DNA of 64,000 bases, taken from Dyella telluris. GTDB taxonomy: Bacteria > Pseudomonadota > Gammaproteobacteria > Xanthomonadales > Rhodanobacteraceae. This document shows positions 26,026 to 35,158 of this stretch, piece by piece; the first letter of the stretch is position 1; each line of letters begins with the position of its first letter. The DNA is taken from positions 4,927,030 to 4,991,029 of the forward strand of contig NZ_CP060412.1 in the NCBI RefSeq assembly GCF_014297575.1. Reading direction: 5' to 3'. A model generated the notes under the pieces. The model had not been told where the DNA came from, did not search any database, and was given only the letters and a program-made list of their open reading frames with translations. The position numbers were made by a program, and so were the translations under genes.

Positions 26026-26736
26026 TCAGCGGCGCGCGACCGCCCCGCCCAGCACATGCCAGGCGCGCAACTCGCCACCGCCCAGATGAAAGCGGATCAC
26101 TTCTCGCATCATCGCGCGCAGAGCCGAGAGGCCGGCCGCGTCCGGCGACACATCGGCGGCAAGCGCGAGCAGATCGGCACCCCGCAACGCATGCGCCGTG
26201 CCGGGTCGACACGGTGACGGCCCCTGCTCGACCACATAACGGTAGAGCTGCCCTGGCTCCAGCGGCTCGCCCGATTCCGCCTCGAACTCCAGCTGCAGCG
26301 CGTAGCCCACCGCCTCCAGAAGGTCGCGCTCGAAACGCCTGAGGCTCCACGCCAACGGCTCACCACTGGCCAGGCGCGGCAAGGTTCGTGCGTAGGCGTC
26401 GAATAGTTCAGGCAAGGGATCCTGACGGCCGGTCAGCCTTACCGCCAGTTCGTTGAGGTAAAGGCCGGCGAGACCGGCATCACCCATCAGACGCAGCGGC
26501 ACATGCACACTCTCGGCCGCCACCAGCGTGGCCAGCTCACCCCGCTGCAGCAGATCCAGCGAGAGTCGCTGGAACGGTTCGAGCTGGGCGCGCTGCACGC
26601 GTGCGCGCTCACGCCGGACACCCCGGGCAACGATGCCCAGCCGCCCGTGATCCCGGGTCAGGCATTCAAGCAGCAGCGAAGTCTCGCGGTACGGGCGCGA
26701 GTGAAGCACATAGGCAGGCTGCTGTTCGATGCGCAT
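26026..26736 (-). CDS. recO: DNA repair protein RecO
   Basis: A 236-residue recombination mediator that loads RecA with RecR in the RecF pathway. The OB-fold N-terminus (AYVLHSRPYRETSLLLECLTRDHGRLG) is characteristic, followed by the helical C-terminal domain. It is the last gene of the rnc-era-recO run, 60 bases after era, the same order as in E. coli. The four-cysteine zinc site seen in some RecO proteins is absent, as in most gammaproteobacteria. Confidence 0.94.
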   Translation of the reverse strand: MRIEQQPAYVLHSRPYRETSLLLECLTRDHGRLGIVARGVRRERARVQRAQLEPFQRLSLDLLQRGELATLVAAESVHVPLRLMGDAGLAGLYLNELAVRLTGRQDPLPELFDAYARTLPRLASGEPLAWSLRRFERDLLEAVGYALQLEFEAESGEPLEPGQLYRYVVEQGPSPCRPGTAHALRGADLLALAADVSPDAAGLSALRAMMREVIRFHLGGGELRAWHVLGGAVARR

Positions 26737-26796
26737 GGACGATGGTTCCGCATCACTCCGTGACGGCGCGCATCAGCTCGCCGTGCGCCGGCAACA

Positions 26797-27738
26797 TCAG
26801 TCGGTGTAACCGAACTTCTTCAGCATGGTCTCGTCGTCGACCCAGCCTTCGCGGACCTTTACCCACAAACGCAGGAACACCTTGCGCTCGAAGGCTTTCT
26901 CCATGTGGCGACGCGCCGACGTGCCGATGGCCTTGAGCTGCGCACCACCGTTGCCGATCACGATGGCCTTCTGGCCGTCACGCTCCACCCAGATCACGGC
27001 ATGGATCTCGGCCACGCCATCCGGGCGATCCGTGAACTGCTCGATCTCCACCGTGGTGGCGTAGGGAAGCTCCTGATCCAGGCGAAGCATGAGCTGCTCG
27101 CGCACCATCTCGGCGGCAAGGAAACGTTCGCTGCGATCGGTGATCTCGTCCTCGCCGAACACCGGCGGCTGCACCGGCAGGCGCTTGAGGATGCCTTTTT
27201 CAAGCTCCTTCAGGCCCTTTTCCTTCAGGGCACTGACGTAGTACACGTCGTCGAAGCTGTGCCGCGTCATCAGCTCCGCCACGAACGGGAGCATCACCGT
27301 CTTGTCTTTCGTCAGGTCAACCTTGTTGATGACGAGCAGGCGCGGCACCTTCTGTTCGACGAGTGCGTCATAGAGCGCCTCGTCTTCGTCGGTCCAGCGG
27401 CCGGACTCGATCACCTGCACCACCACGTCAACCTCACTGATGGCGGACCGGGCGGCGCGGTTCAGGCTGCGGTTCATGGCACGCTTGGCGCCACGATGCA
27501 GCCCCGGGGTGTCCACGTACATGATCTGCCCGGCTTCGCTGGTGGCGATGCCAAGGATGCGGTGGCGCGTGGTCTGCGGGCGCGGACTGACGATGGAGAG
27601 GCGAAAGCCGATCAGCGCGTTGAGCAGGGTCGACTTGCCCACATTGGGACGACCCGCCAGCGCCACGGTGCCGCAGCGGAAGTCGTTGTGGGGAAGTTCG
27701 GCTGGTGCGCCGAGATCAATTTCGATGTTGTCGTTCAT
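26797..27738 (-). CDS. era: GTPase Era (16S rRNA binding, 30S maturation)
   Basis: A 313-residue essential GTPase that binds the 3' end of 16S rRNA. G1 is GRPNVGKS, G2/G3 region includes TTRHRI and DTPGLH, G4 is NKVD, and G5 is VSALKEKG. The C-terminal KH domain contains [22 protein letters not shown], which is the GxxG loop. The frame is open to 27921, but the ATG at 27738 overlaps the rnc stop by ATGA and yields the family-standard N-terminus. It lies between rnc and recO. Confidence 0.96.
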   Translation of the reverse strand: MNDNIEIDLGAPAELPHNDFRCGTVALAGRPNVGKSTLLNALIGFRLSIVSPRPQTTRHRILGIATSEAGQIMYVDTPGLHRGAKRAMNRSLNRAARSAISEVDVVVQVIESGRWTDEDEALYDALVEQKVPRLLVINKVDLTKDKTVMLPFVAELMTRHSFDDVYYVSALKEKGLKELEKGILKRLPVQPPVFGEDEITDRSERFLAAEMVREQLMLRLDQELPYATTVEIEQFTDRPDGVAEIHAVIWVERDGQKAIVIGNGGAQLKAIGTSARRHMEKAFERKVFLRLWVKVREGWVDDETMLKKFGYTD

Positions 27739-28391
27739 GGGTTCAGTTCCTGCAATCGACGCAGCACGGTTTCGGCGGCGTCCTGTTCGGCGGCCCGGCG
27801 ACTGGCGCCGCGACCCTCGGCACGAATGGGCGCCGGTTCGTTGATTTCGCAGGACACGTCGAAGGTTTTGGCGTGATCTTCGCCATGGCTGTCGATCAGA
27901 TCGTACTGCGGAAGGGGCCAACCCCGCCCCTGCAGGAGCTCCTGCAGGCGGGTCTTGGCATCCTTGGAAGAGCGCGGAATGGCGGCCACCAGTGGCTCGA
28001 ACAGCTCCCGCACCACCGTGCGACAGGCCTCGAAACCGGCATCCAGATAGACCGCCGCCACCAGCGCCTCGAAGGCATCGGCCAGGATGGAGTCGCGCCG
28101 GAATCCGCCGCTTTTCAGCTCGCCGGACCCCAGTTTCAGCTCATCCCCCAGCTCCAGCTCGCGGGCCAGCACGGCCAGTGCCTGGCCATTCACCAGCTGC
28201 GCCCGGAGTCGGGACAACTCGCCTTCACTGGCGTTCGGATGGGCCTCGTACAACAGCTCGGCCACGACCACGCCAAGCAGGGCGTCCCCGAGGAATTCCA
28301 TCCGCTCGTTGTTTGGCCGGCCAGCGCTGCGATGCGTCAGCGCCAGCTGGCCAAGGGATGGATCGCGAAAACGATAGGCGAGTTTGGTCAA
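27735..28391 (-). CDS. rnc: Ribonuclease III
   Basis: A 218-residue double-stranded-RNA endonuclease for rRNA and regulatory RNA processing. The catalytic signature [14 protein letters not shown] near residue 30 contains the metal-binding Glu/Asp, and a second acidic site is in [16 protein letters not shown] double-stranded-RNA-binding domain occupies the last 70 residues ([16 protein letters not shown] to [14 protein letters not shown]). The start codon is TTG at 28389-28391 with no ATG available before residue 30 or so. A weak, non-ATG start would lower yield relative to era, with which it overlaps by four bases. Confidence 0.95.
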   Translation of the reverse strand: MTKLAYRFRDPSLGQLALTHRSAGRPNNERMEFLGDALLGVVVAELLYEAHPNASEGELSRLRAQLVNGQALAVLARELELGDELKLGSGELKSGGFRRDSILADAFEALVAAVYLDAGFEACRTVVRELFEPLVAAIPRSSKDAKTRLQELLQGRGWPLPQYDLIDSHGEDHAKTFDVSCEINEPAPIRAEGRGASRRAAEQDAAETVLRRLQELNP

Positions 28392-28406
28392 ATCCAGGGC
28401 CTGCGC

Positions 28407-28784
28407 TTAACCGTCGACATTACCCTGCAGCGTCACACTCTTTTCGAAGTGCACCAGGAAGTCGATGTTGTAAAGAAAGGGAATGCGCTTGTCGTAACTG
28501 ATATTGAGCTCGGTCGAGTTACCACTGCGCTTGAGGTTGATGTCCTGCGGCGTGATGGTGTCGTCGCTCACGTACTGGAAATCCAGCTTCTTCATCAGAT
28601 CAACGCGAACCTGCTGCGGGCTCCTGGTCGAGTCTTCGGACGCCAGCTGGGTCATCGCCTTGGAGACGCCCGCGAATTCCGTATAGGCCGGCACAAGCTT
28701 CATTGCCATGTAGCCAAAAAAACTCACCACCACGAGCACGACAAGAAACCCGATCAGGGTGATGCCGGTCTGCTTCGATTTCAT
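28407..28784 (-). CDS. DUF4845 single-pass membrane protein
   Basis: A 125-residue protein starting MKSKQTGITLIGFLVVLVVV, a pilin-like N-terminal membrane segment, followed by a small extracytoplasmic domain (DUF4845). This family is commonly located between lepB and rnc in gamma- and betaproteobacteria, exactly as here. The function is unknown; the N-terminus resembles type IV pilin-like signal anchors but there is no clear prepilin peptidase site of the standard kind. The ATG at 28784 is chosen because it opens the membrane segment. Confidence 0.85.
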   Translation of the reverse strand: MKSKQTGITLIGFLVVLVVVSFFGYMAMKLVPAYTEFAGVSKAMTQLASEDSTRSPQQVRVDLMKKLDFQYVSDDTITPQDINLKRSGNSTELNISYDKRIPFLYNIDFLVHFEKSVTLQGNVDG

Positions 28785-28927
28785 AGTCCCCTCGCTATCC
28801 CGCTCTGTGGCGGTATCCGGCTGACTGGCAATGCGCCACCATACGCCCCGGCAGCGCCCTGGCCCGCGCATTGTCGCGCCAAGACGCCGCGGCCGTCACC
28901 GGTCGCACACCCATGGCCGTCACGATT

Positions 28928-29830
28928 TCAGTGAATGACCGTGCCCATGCGATGGAACGCAATGCCCGAGCCGGTCCAGCTAAGCCAGATCAGGAACGCC
29001 TTGCCGGCAAGGTTCTGCTCCGGCAGGCAGCCCCACCAACGGCTGTCCGTACTGTTATAGCGGTTGTCGCCCATGGCCAGATAGCAGCCCTGCGGCACCA
29101 CCAGCGGCACGCGCGGGTTGGGTAGCGGCGGCGGCACGGCATAGTTGGGCATGCGGGCGGTGAGGTGGTTGACGACACCACCCTCGCCGTTCGGCAGATG
29201 CTCGTTCCATACGGTGGCGCCCATCTCCAGCATCAAGCGGGATTCGGCGCGCTTGGGGTCACCCTCATACGGACCCACCAGGTCAGCAGCCACCGGCTGC
29301 CCGTTCACGATCAGCTGGTCGCCGTGCATTTCCACACGGTCCCCCGGCATGCCGACCACGCGCTTGATCCAGTTCTGGCTGGGCACCGGCGCGTGCGGAT
29401 CGGCACAGCTCTGGTCGCCACTGCGCACCAGCTTGCCGCCGTCCTCGCACAGATAGCCGGGGAAGCGGAACACCACCACGTCGCCACGCTTGGGCTCGCC
29501 CAGGCTGACGAACTTGTTGTTGAAGGCCGGCATGCGCAAGCCGTAGGCGAACTTGTTCACCAGGATGAAATCACCCACGTCGAGCGTGGGCATCATCGAG
29601 CCGGAGGGAATACGGAACGGCTCAGCCACGAACGAGCGCAGCACCAGCACCACCAGCACGACCGGAAACAGGGAGCGGGCCCAGTCGACCGCCACCGGCT
29701 CGCGCACTTCCTTGCCTGCGGCGTCAGCCTTGGCCTTGCGCGACTTGTAGAAGAACAGGCGGTCCAGGCCCCATATGACGCCAAACAGGACGGTCAGGCC
29801 AAGCAGAATCGCCGAAAAATCAAAATCCAT
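28928..29830 (-). CDS. lepB: Signal peptidase I (first copy)
   Basis: A 300-residue inner-membrane Ser/Lys protease that removes signal peptides. Two N-terminal membrane segments flank a short basic cytoplasmic loop. Catalytic Ser is in SGSMMPTL near residue 78 and catalytic Lys in IKRVVGMPGDR near 155. The GDNRYNSTDSR box is near the C-terminus. The location immediately after lepA on the same strand matches the classic lepA-lepB arrangement. The ATG at 29830 is preferred over the open frame to 29878 because it precedes the first membrane helix. Confidence 0.96.
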   Translation of the reverse strand: MDFDFSAILLGLTVLFGVIWGLDRLFFYKSRKAKADAAGKEVREPVAVDWARSLFPVVLVVLVLRSFVAEPFRIPSGSMMPTLDVGDFILVNKFAYGLRMPAFNNKFVSLGEPKRGDVVVFRFPGYLCEDGGKLVRSGDQSCADPHAPVPSQNWIKRVVGMPGDRVEMHGDQLIVNGQPVAADLVGPYEGDPKRAESRLMLEMGATVWNEHLPNGEGGVVNHLTARMPNYAVPPPLPNPRVPLVVPQGCYLAMGDNRYNSTDSRWWGCLPEQNLAGKAFLIWLSWTGSGIAFHRMGTVIH

Positions 29831-29929
29831 TGAAAGCTCCTCAGGAGCAGGGAACGGGGGTGTTACGCGGAAACGCACAGAACAGAGTGCCGCACGGCCG
29901 CCCTGTCCCGCCGCACTCCGGGCCCAGCT

Positions 29930-31720
29930 TTACTTATCCACCTTCAATACGGCAAGGAACGCTTCCTGCGGGATCTCGACGCGACCCACCTGCTTCATGC
30001 GCTTCTTGCCTTCCTTCTGCTTCTCCAGCAGCTTCTTCTTTCGGCTGACGTCGCCACCGTAGCACTTGGCCAGCACGTTCTTGCGAAGCGCCTTCACGGT
30101 GGAACGGGCCACGATCTGGGCGCCAATGGCCGCCTGGATCGCCACGTCGAACTGCTGGCGCGGGATCAGATCCTTCATGCGCTCCACCAGGTCGCGACCA
30201 CGGCGTTCGGCGTGGATGCGGTGAACGATCAGGCTCAGCGCGTCCACGCGATCGCCATTGATGAGTACGTCCACGCGCACGAACGGGCCCGCTTCGAAAC
30301 GCTCGAAGTGATAGTCCATCGAGGCATAGCCGCGCGACACCGACTTCAGGCGATCGAAGAAGTCGAGCACCACCTCGGCCAGCGGCATTTCATAGGTGAT
30401 CTGCACCTGGGTGGCCAGGTACTGGATGGAGCGCTGCACGCCGCGCTTTTCTTCGCACAACGTGATGATGTTGCCGATGTAGTCGGGCGGCGTGAGGATA
30501 TTCGCGACGATGATGGGTTCGCGGATTTCACCGATCAGATGGGACTGCGGCAACTTCGCCGGGTTGTCCAGCATCAGGATGGAACCGTCGCTCCTGAGCA
30601 CCTCGTACACCACGGTGGGCGCGGTGGTGATCAGGTCCAGATCGTATTCGCGCTCCAGGCGCTCCTGCACGATCTCCATGTGCAGCATGCCAAGGAAGCC
30701 GCAGCGGAAGCCGAAGCCCATGGCCTCTGAACTTTCCGGCTCGAAGAACAGCGCCGCATCGTTGAGGCGCAGCTTGTCGAGCGCCTCGCGCAGTGCCGGG
30801 TAGTCATCGGCGGACACCGGGAACAGGCCGGCGAACACGCGCGGCTGCATGGTCTGGAAGCCCGACAGCGGCTTGTCGGCGGGCTTGCCGGCCAGCGTCA
30901 GCGTGTCGCCCACGGGCGCGCCGTGTACGTCCTTGATCGATGCGGTGATCCAGCCCACTTCGCCCGGCGAAAGCTTGTCGAGCTTCTTGCGCTTGGGCGT
31001 GAACACGCCCACTTCGCTCACTTCATGCGCGCGGCCGGTGGACATCACCAGCAGCTTGTCGCCCGGCTTGATCTCGCCCTGCACCACGCGCACCAGCGAC
31101 ACGACGCCAAGGTAGTTGTCGAACCAGGAGTCGATGATCAGCGCCTGCAGGCGGTCGGTGTCACCCACCTTCGGCGGCGGAATGCGCGCCACGATGGCCT
31201 CGAGCACTTCGACGACGTTTTGTCCGGTCTTGGCACTGACGGCCACCGCATCATCGGCGTCGATGCCGATCACGGCCTCGATTTCGCCCTTCACCTTTTC
31301 CGGATCGGCCGTGGGCAGGTCGATCTTGTTGAGCACGGGCACCACTTCCAGCCCCATCTCCACCGCCGTGTAGCAGTTGGCCACGGACTGGGCTTCAACG
31401 CCCTGCGCCGCATCCACCACCAGCAGCGCGCCTTCGCACGCCGCCAGGGAGCGACTCACCTCGTAGGAGAAGTCGACGTGGCCCGGGGTGTCGATGAAGT
31501 TCAGCTGATAGGTCTTGCCGTCGCGCGCCTTGTAAGGCAGCGACACGGACTGGGCCTTGATGGTGATGCCGCGCTCGCGCTCGATCGGGTTGTTGTCGAG
31601 CACCTGGGCTTCCATCTCGCGCTCGGTCAAGCCGCCGCAGATCTGGATGATGCGATCGGCCAGCGTGGACTTGCCGTGATCGATATGGGCGATGATGGAG
31701 AAGTTTCGGATCAGTTCCAT
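29930..31720 (-). CDS. lepA: Elongation factor 4 (LepA), ribosomal GTPase
   Basis: A 596-residue translational GTPase implicated in back-translocation or 30S biogenesis. G1 [15 protein letters not shown]3 DTPGHVDF, and G4 NKIDLP are present, followed by the EF-G-like domains and the unique LepA C-terminal domain ending in [14 protein letters not shown] basic sequence. Length equals E. coli LepA. It precedes lepB on the same strand. A 310-base spacer containing hairpins separates it from mucD upstream, so it may have its own promoter. Confidence 0.97.
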   Translation of the reverse strand: MELIRNFSIIAHIDHGKSTLADRIIQICGGLTEREMEAQVLDNNPIERERGITIKAQSVSLPYKARDGKTYQLNFIDTPGHVDFSYEVSRSLAACEGALLVVDAAQGVEAQSVANCYTAVEMGLEVVPVLNKIDLPTADPEKVKGEIEAVIGIDADDAVAVSAKTGQNVVEVLEAIVARIPPPKVGDTDRLQALIIDSWFDNYLGVVSLVRVVQGEIKPGDKLLVMSTGRAHEVSEVGVFTPKRKKLDKLSPGEVGWITASIKDVHGAPVGDTLTLAGKPADKPLSGFQTMQPRVFAGLFPVSADDYPALREALDKLRLNDAALFFEPESSEAMGFGFRCGFLGMLHMEIVQERLEREYDLDLITTAPTVVYEVLRSDGSILMLDNPAKLPQSHLIGEIREPIIVANILTPPDYIGNIITLCEEKRGVQRSIQYLATQVQITYEMPLAEVVLDFFDRLKSVSRGYASMDYHFERFEAGPFVRVDVLINGDRVDALSLIVHRIHAERRGRDLVERMKDLIPRQQFDVAIQAAIGAQIVARSTVKALRKNVLAKCYGGDVSRKKKLLEKQKEGKKRMKQVGRVEIPQEAFLAVLKVDK

Positions 31721-32030
31721 GGAGCACGCTAGAGGCGTTCACTGCCAAGCGCGGCGCGCGGGCAGCGCATGACCGGGATGGTCACACGAACCCGGCATTA
31801 TCGCATGGAACCGGGGGGCTTCGGGCACCCCGACATGATGACCGCCACTGGGCGGATGGTGCGGGATCGGCACGCCCCGCGAGCGGGGCGTTACGCGACC
31901 CTCCCAGCACCCGGAGCGACGGTAGCCCAAGCCCCCGTCACTCCGTCACTCCGTCACCCCGGCCACCTCTGGCGGCCGGGTTACGGCAGATCATGGCCCG
32001 GGGCGCTGCCATACGCCGCGGGCCATGGCC
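31721..32030. other. 310-bp spacer between mucD and lepA with hairpins and a short tandem repeat
   Basis: No gene seen. It holds a perfect hairpin (CGCCCCGC/GCGGGGCG at 31873-31890), three tandem copies of CCGTCAC[TC] at 31935-31958, a CCGGCC/GGCCGG hairpin around 31970, and an imperfect long hairpin just after the mucD stop (about 31990-32030) that may act as a terminator or attenuator. None has a clear poly-T tail. Confidence 0.5.
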
Positions 32031-33527
32031 TTACTCGTCCTTGCCGCCGGGCACGGTCAGCCCGACGAACCCACTCTGGTCGCCATGGCGGACCAGCAAA
32101 AGCACGGTATCACCCGGCTTCGCGTCCTTCGTGGCATCACGAAAAGCCGTAACGCTGCCCACCTTTTTCTGGTTGACCATCAGGACCACGTCACCCGGCT
32201 GCAACCCGGCGCGAGCCGCCACCGGGCCGGTGACATTGCTGATAGCCACACCCTCGCCCGCCTTGAGGCCGAGTTGCTGGCGGGTGTCGCTGTCCAGATC
32301 CTGAACCGACAGGCCCAGCGCACTGGCCGCGCTGCGGGCAGCGGGCTGCTCGCCGTCACTGGATGCCATGGCCGCCTTCTTGTCACGCGGCATCTCGGCC
32401 ACCGTCACGGCCACGGTTTCCTTCTTGCCATCGCGCAGGATTTCCACGTTGGCCTTGGTGCCCGGCGGGGTCTGACCCACCAGTGGCGGCAGATCGGCGC
32501 TCGAATTGATGCTCTGGCCGTTGTAGGCAAGGATCACGTCGCCCGGGCGAATGCCGGCCTTTTCCGCCGCACTGCCCTTGGTCACCTGGGTCACGGCAGC
32601 GCCCGTCGCGTTGTCGAGCTTGAGCGCCTTGACCATATCGTCGCTGACCTGCTGAACCATCACGCCGAGCTGGCCGCGCGACACGTACCCCTTGTCCTTG
32701 ATCTGCTTGACCACGTTCATGGCCACGTCGATCGGGATGGAGAACGCCACGCCCTGGTAGCCGCCGGTGTTCGAATAGATCTGGGAATTGACGCCCACCA
32801 CGCGCCCCTGCAGGTCAAACAGCGGACCACCGGAATTGCCGCGATTGATCGGCACGTCAGTCTGGATGAACGAGGTATAGGGCTGGTCCTGGCTGCCCAG
32901 GTTGCGCCCCACGGCACTCACGATGCCCTGCGTTACCGTGTAGTCGAAGCCAAACGGCGAGCCGATCGCGAGCACCCACTGGCCCGGCTTCAGCGTGCGG
33001 GAATCGCCGATGCTCACGGCCGGCAGGCCACCTTTCGCATCGATCTTCAGCAACGCGATGTCGTACTGCGGATCACTGCCCACCACCTTGGCGGTCAGCA
33101 CGCGACGATCCTGCAAGCGCACCGTGACGGTATCGGCACCATCCACCACGTGGGTGTTGGTCAGCACATAGCCATCCGGCGAGATGATGAAGCCCGAGCC
33201 CAGCGAGGTGCGTGCCTGCTCTTCCGGCGAGGGCATCATGGGCATGCCGAAGAAGCGGCGGAACATTTCCGCCTGCGGATCATCGCTGTCGTCATCATCG
33301 CCCGGCATGCCGGGCATGCTGCGCGAGCCAGGCCGCGCCTTGGACTGCTTCTTGCCGCTGTACTTCGCCTCCACGTGCACTACCGCGGGAGCATTCTTCT
33401 GCACGATGCTGGTGAAGTCAGGCAGACCTGACATCGCAGGCGCGGCGTTCTGGGCCTGCACGCCACCGGCCAGCGCCAGTGACATCACGGCAGCACACGA
33501 CAGCGTACGCAGGGCAAGTCGATTCAT
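32031..33527 (-). CDS. mucD: Periplasmic serine protease MucD/DegQ (HtrA family)
   Basis: A 498-residue Do-type protease-chaperone. A cleavable signal (ending VQAQN) is followed by a trypsin-like domain with His in TNTHVVDGA near residue 125, Asp in DIALLKID near 157 and Ser in NRGNSGGPLFD near 230. Two PDZ domains occupy about 290-380 and 410-495. The gene follows rseA by 110 bases, forming the rpoE-rseA-mucD arrangement described for Xanthomonas, in which MucD degrades misfolded envelope proteins and feeds back on the sigma-E pathway. The ATG at 33527 gives a proper signal peptide. Confidence 0.94.
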   Translation of the reverse strand: MNRLALRTLSCAAVMSLALAGGVQAQNAAPAMSGLPDFTSIVQKNAPAVVHVEAKYSGKKQSKARPGSRSMPGMPGDDDDSDDPQAEMFRRFFGMPMMPSPEEQARTSLGSGFIISPDGYVLTNTHVVDGADTVTVRLQDRRVLTAKVVGSDPQYDIALLKIDAKGGLPAVSIGDSRTLKPGQWVLAIGSPFGFDYTVTQGIVSAVGRNLGSQDQPYTSFIQTDVPINRGNSGGPLFDLQGRVVGVNSQIYSNTGGYQGVAFSIPIDVAMNVVKQIKDKGYVSRGQLGVMVQQVSDDMVKALKLDNATGAAVTQVTKGSAAEKAGIRPGDVILAYNGQSINSSADLPPLVGQTPPGTKANVEILRDGKKETVAVTVAEMPRDKKAAMASSDGEQPAARSAASALGLSVQDLDSDTRQQLGLKAGEGVAISNVTGPVAARAGLQPGDVVLMVNQKKVGSVTAFRDATKDAKPGDTVLLLVRHGDQSGFVGLTVPGGKDE

Positions 33528-33637
33528 GCAGGTCTCCTTCAGTGTTTCAGGTGCACCCAACCGGTCCGCGAGGCAGACAAGGCTGGACAGATAACCAAGG
33601 GACGATCAGGCCGCGGCAAGAAGCGCACGGCCATCGA

Positions 33638-34294
33638 TCATTGCGGGCCGGCCGCAGACTGGGCGGGCTGCTGGTCAGGATGGATCAGCAGCAGGTAACT
33701 GCCATCGCCATTGCTGGCCGCGGGGTAGCGCGCCACGCGATACGGGGTCAGGCTGTTGCGCGAATACAGCAGCGTGCTGCTGTTGTCGCCTTCCAGCGTG
33801 GCCGAGGCCTGCTGGCTGATCTTGTAGGGGACATCGGAATAAACGTTCAACCCGGGCGGTGCCACGGCCGGCGACTCCGAGCGGGTGGCCTGGGCCGTCG
33901 CGCTGCTCTCCATGGTCGTCGCCGTTGGGGCCGCCGCCACGTGCGGCGACAGGCGATCGCCACCCTGCCCGGCAGGCTGGGCCACCATGAGGGCGGCCAC
34001 GGCCACGCCAGCGGCAATGGCGCCACCGGCCGACCAGTGCAGCCAGTGCCGACGCTTGCCTTGCCGGACGACGACACCTTCCTGCTCGATGACCAGCATG
34101 ACCCGGGACGCAAAGCCTTCGGAGGCCAGCGGGGAAAGCTCATGGCGCAAGCCGTCCCGCGCGACGTGGTAGCGCGACCAGGCCTCCTGGAGCGAGGCGT
34201 CATGATCGAGCCGGCGCAACAGAAAGCGCAGCTCTTCCTTCGACAGCTCGCCGTCCATGCCGGCAGAAAGGTTTTCGCGTTGATTGTCAGTCAT
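33638..34294 (-). CDS. rseA: Anti-sigma-E factor RseA
   Basis: A 218-residue single-pass anti-sigma factor. The N-terminal cytoplasmic domain (LSAGMDGELSKEELRFLLRRLDHD) is the RseA/MucA sigma-binding fold; one membrane segment (WSAGGAIAAGVAVAALMVA) follows near residue 90-110, then a periplasmic domain. Stress-triggered proteolysis should release RpoE. It overlaps rpoE by ATGA, giving equimolar synthesis. No rseB/mucB follows, and mucD is next instead, as in xanthomonads. Confidence 0.92.
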   Translation of the reverse strand: MTDNQRENLSAGMDGELSKEELRFLLRRLDHDASLQEAWSRYHVARDGLRHELSPLASEGFASRVMLVIEQEGVVVRQGKRRHWLHWSAGGAIAAGVAVAALMVAQPAGQGGDRLSPHVAAAPTATTMESSATAQATRSESPAVAPPGLNVYSDVPYKISQQASATLEGDNSSTLLYSRNSLTPYRVARYPAASNGDGSYLLLIHPDQQPAQSAAGPQ

Positions 34295-34887
34295 GGGTTT
34301 TTGCCCTCGCGGTCTGACAGCAGTGGCCGCAATTTTTCATCGATAGCTTCGCGTGCCCGGAAAATACGTGAACGGACCGTACCGATCGGACAACCCATCG
34401 CCGCGGCGATTTCCTCGTAGCTCAGGCCGTCCACTTCACGCAGGGTAATCGCGGTCCGCAATTCCTCAGGTAGCGCTTGGACAGTGGAAAATACCGTTTG
34501 TTCAATTTCCTGTCGCATGAGTTCACGCTCGGGGGTGGCGCTCTCGTGCATGCGGTCCGCGCCAGGCACGAAAGCGGCATCGTCGATGGCGATATCGTCG
34601 GCTGGCGGGCGGCGCCCCAGCGCCACCAGATGGTTCTTGGCGGTGTTTACGGCAATTTTGTACAGCCAAGTATAGAAAGCACTCTCGCCACGGAAGGAGC
34701 CGATGGCCCTCCATGCACGGATGAAGGCCTCCTGGGCCACGTCTTCACATTCGGCGTGATTCTTTACGTAGCGGGAAACCAGGCCCACGACCTTGTGCTG
34801 GTATTTGCGCACCAGTACGTCGAAGGCTCGTTTGTCCCCCTGTTGGACGCGCTCGACCAGCGCACTGTCCAGTTCATTTTCGCCCAT
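34291..34887 (-). CDS. rpoE: Envelope-stress sigma factor RpoE (sigma-E)
   Basis: A 198-residue ECF sigma factor very close to E. coli RpoE. Region 2 includes KYQHKVVGLVSRYVKNHAECEDVAQEAFIRAWRAI and FYTWLYKIAVNTAKNHL; region 4 includes LPEELRTAITLREVDGLSYEEIA and GTVRSRIFRAREAI. The ATG at 34887 has GGAG nine bases upstream, and an in-frame ATG at 34896 sits directly on the ribosome-binding site so is unlikely. It heads rpoE-rseA-mucD and is probably autoregulated by a sigma-E-type promoter 70-95 bases upstream. Confidence 0.96.
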   Translation of the reverse strand: MGENELDSALVERVQQGDKRAFDVLVRKYQHKVVGLVSRYVKNHAECEDVAQEAFIRAWRAIGSFRGESAFYTWLYKIAVNTAKNHLVALGRRPPADDIAIDDAAFVPGADRMHESATPERELMRQEIEQTVFSTVQALPEELRTAITLREVDGLSYEEIAAAMGCPIGTVRSRIFRAREAIDEKLRPLLSDREGKNP

Positions 34888-34953
34888 CCGGGCCATCTCC
34901 TTCGTCGATGCTGCCACGCGCCCCGGGACGTCTTGAGGATGGAAGCGGTCTGC

Positions 34954-34980
34954 TCAGACAAGAACGACGCGTTCTAGTTC
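34954..34980 (-). promoter_or_regulatory. Predicted sigma-E-type promoter of rpoE
   Basis: On the minus strand GAACT is followed after exactly 17 bases by TCTGA, the spacing of the E. coli rpoE P2 promoter. Transcription would start near 34947, leaving a leader of about 60 bases before the rpoE ATG. Confidence 0.6.
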
Positions 34981-35158
34981 AGCAAGCCTCGTCCAGGGAC
35001 GGCAAGTGCGCCTGTGGCGTCACCGATGGTGGAAACGCACGGGTGCCCCGAAGGAGCACCTGTCTCGGCGAACGGGCCACCGCCACCCCAGGAGCGCAGC
35101 CCACGGGCGCATCAGGCGCCCTTGCTTCCAGTATGGGGCCCGGCGCGCCTCATGCAAG

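Noticed and set aside
27739-27921. 61-codon upstream extension of era
   Set aside because: Arg-rich sequence within rnc in another frame; the ATGA overlap defines the era start.
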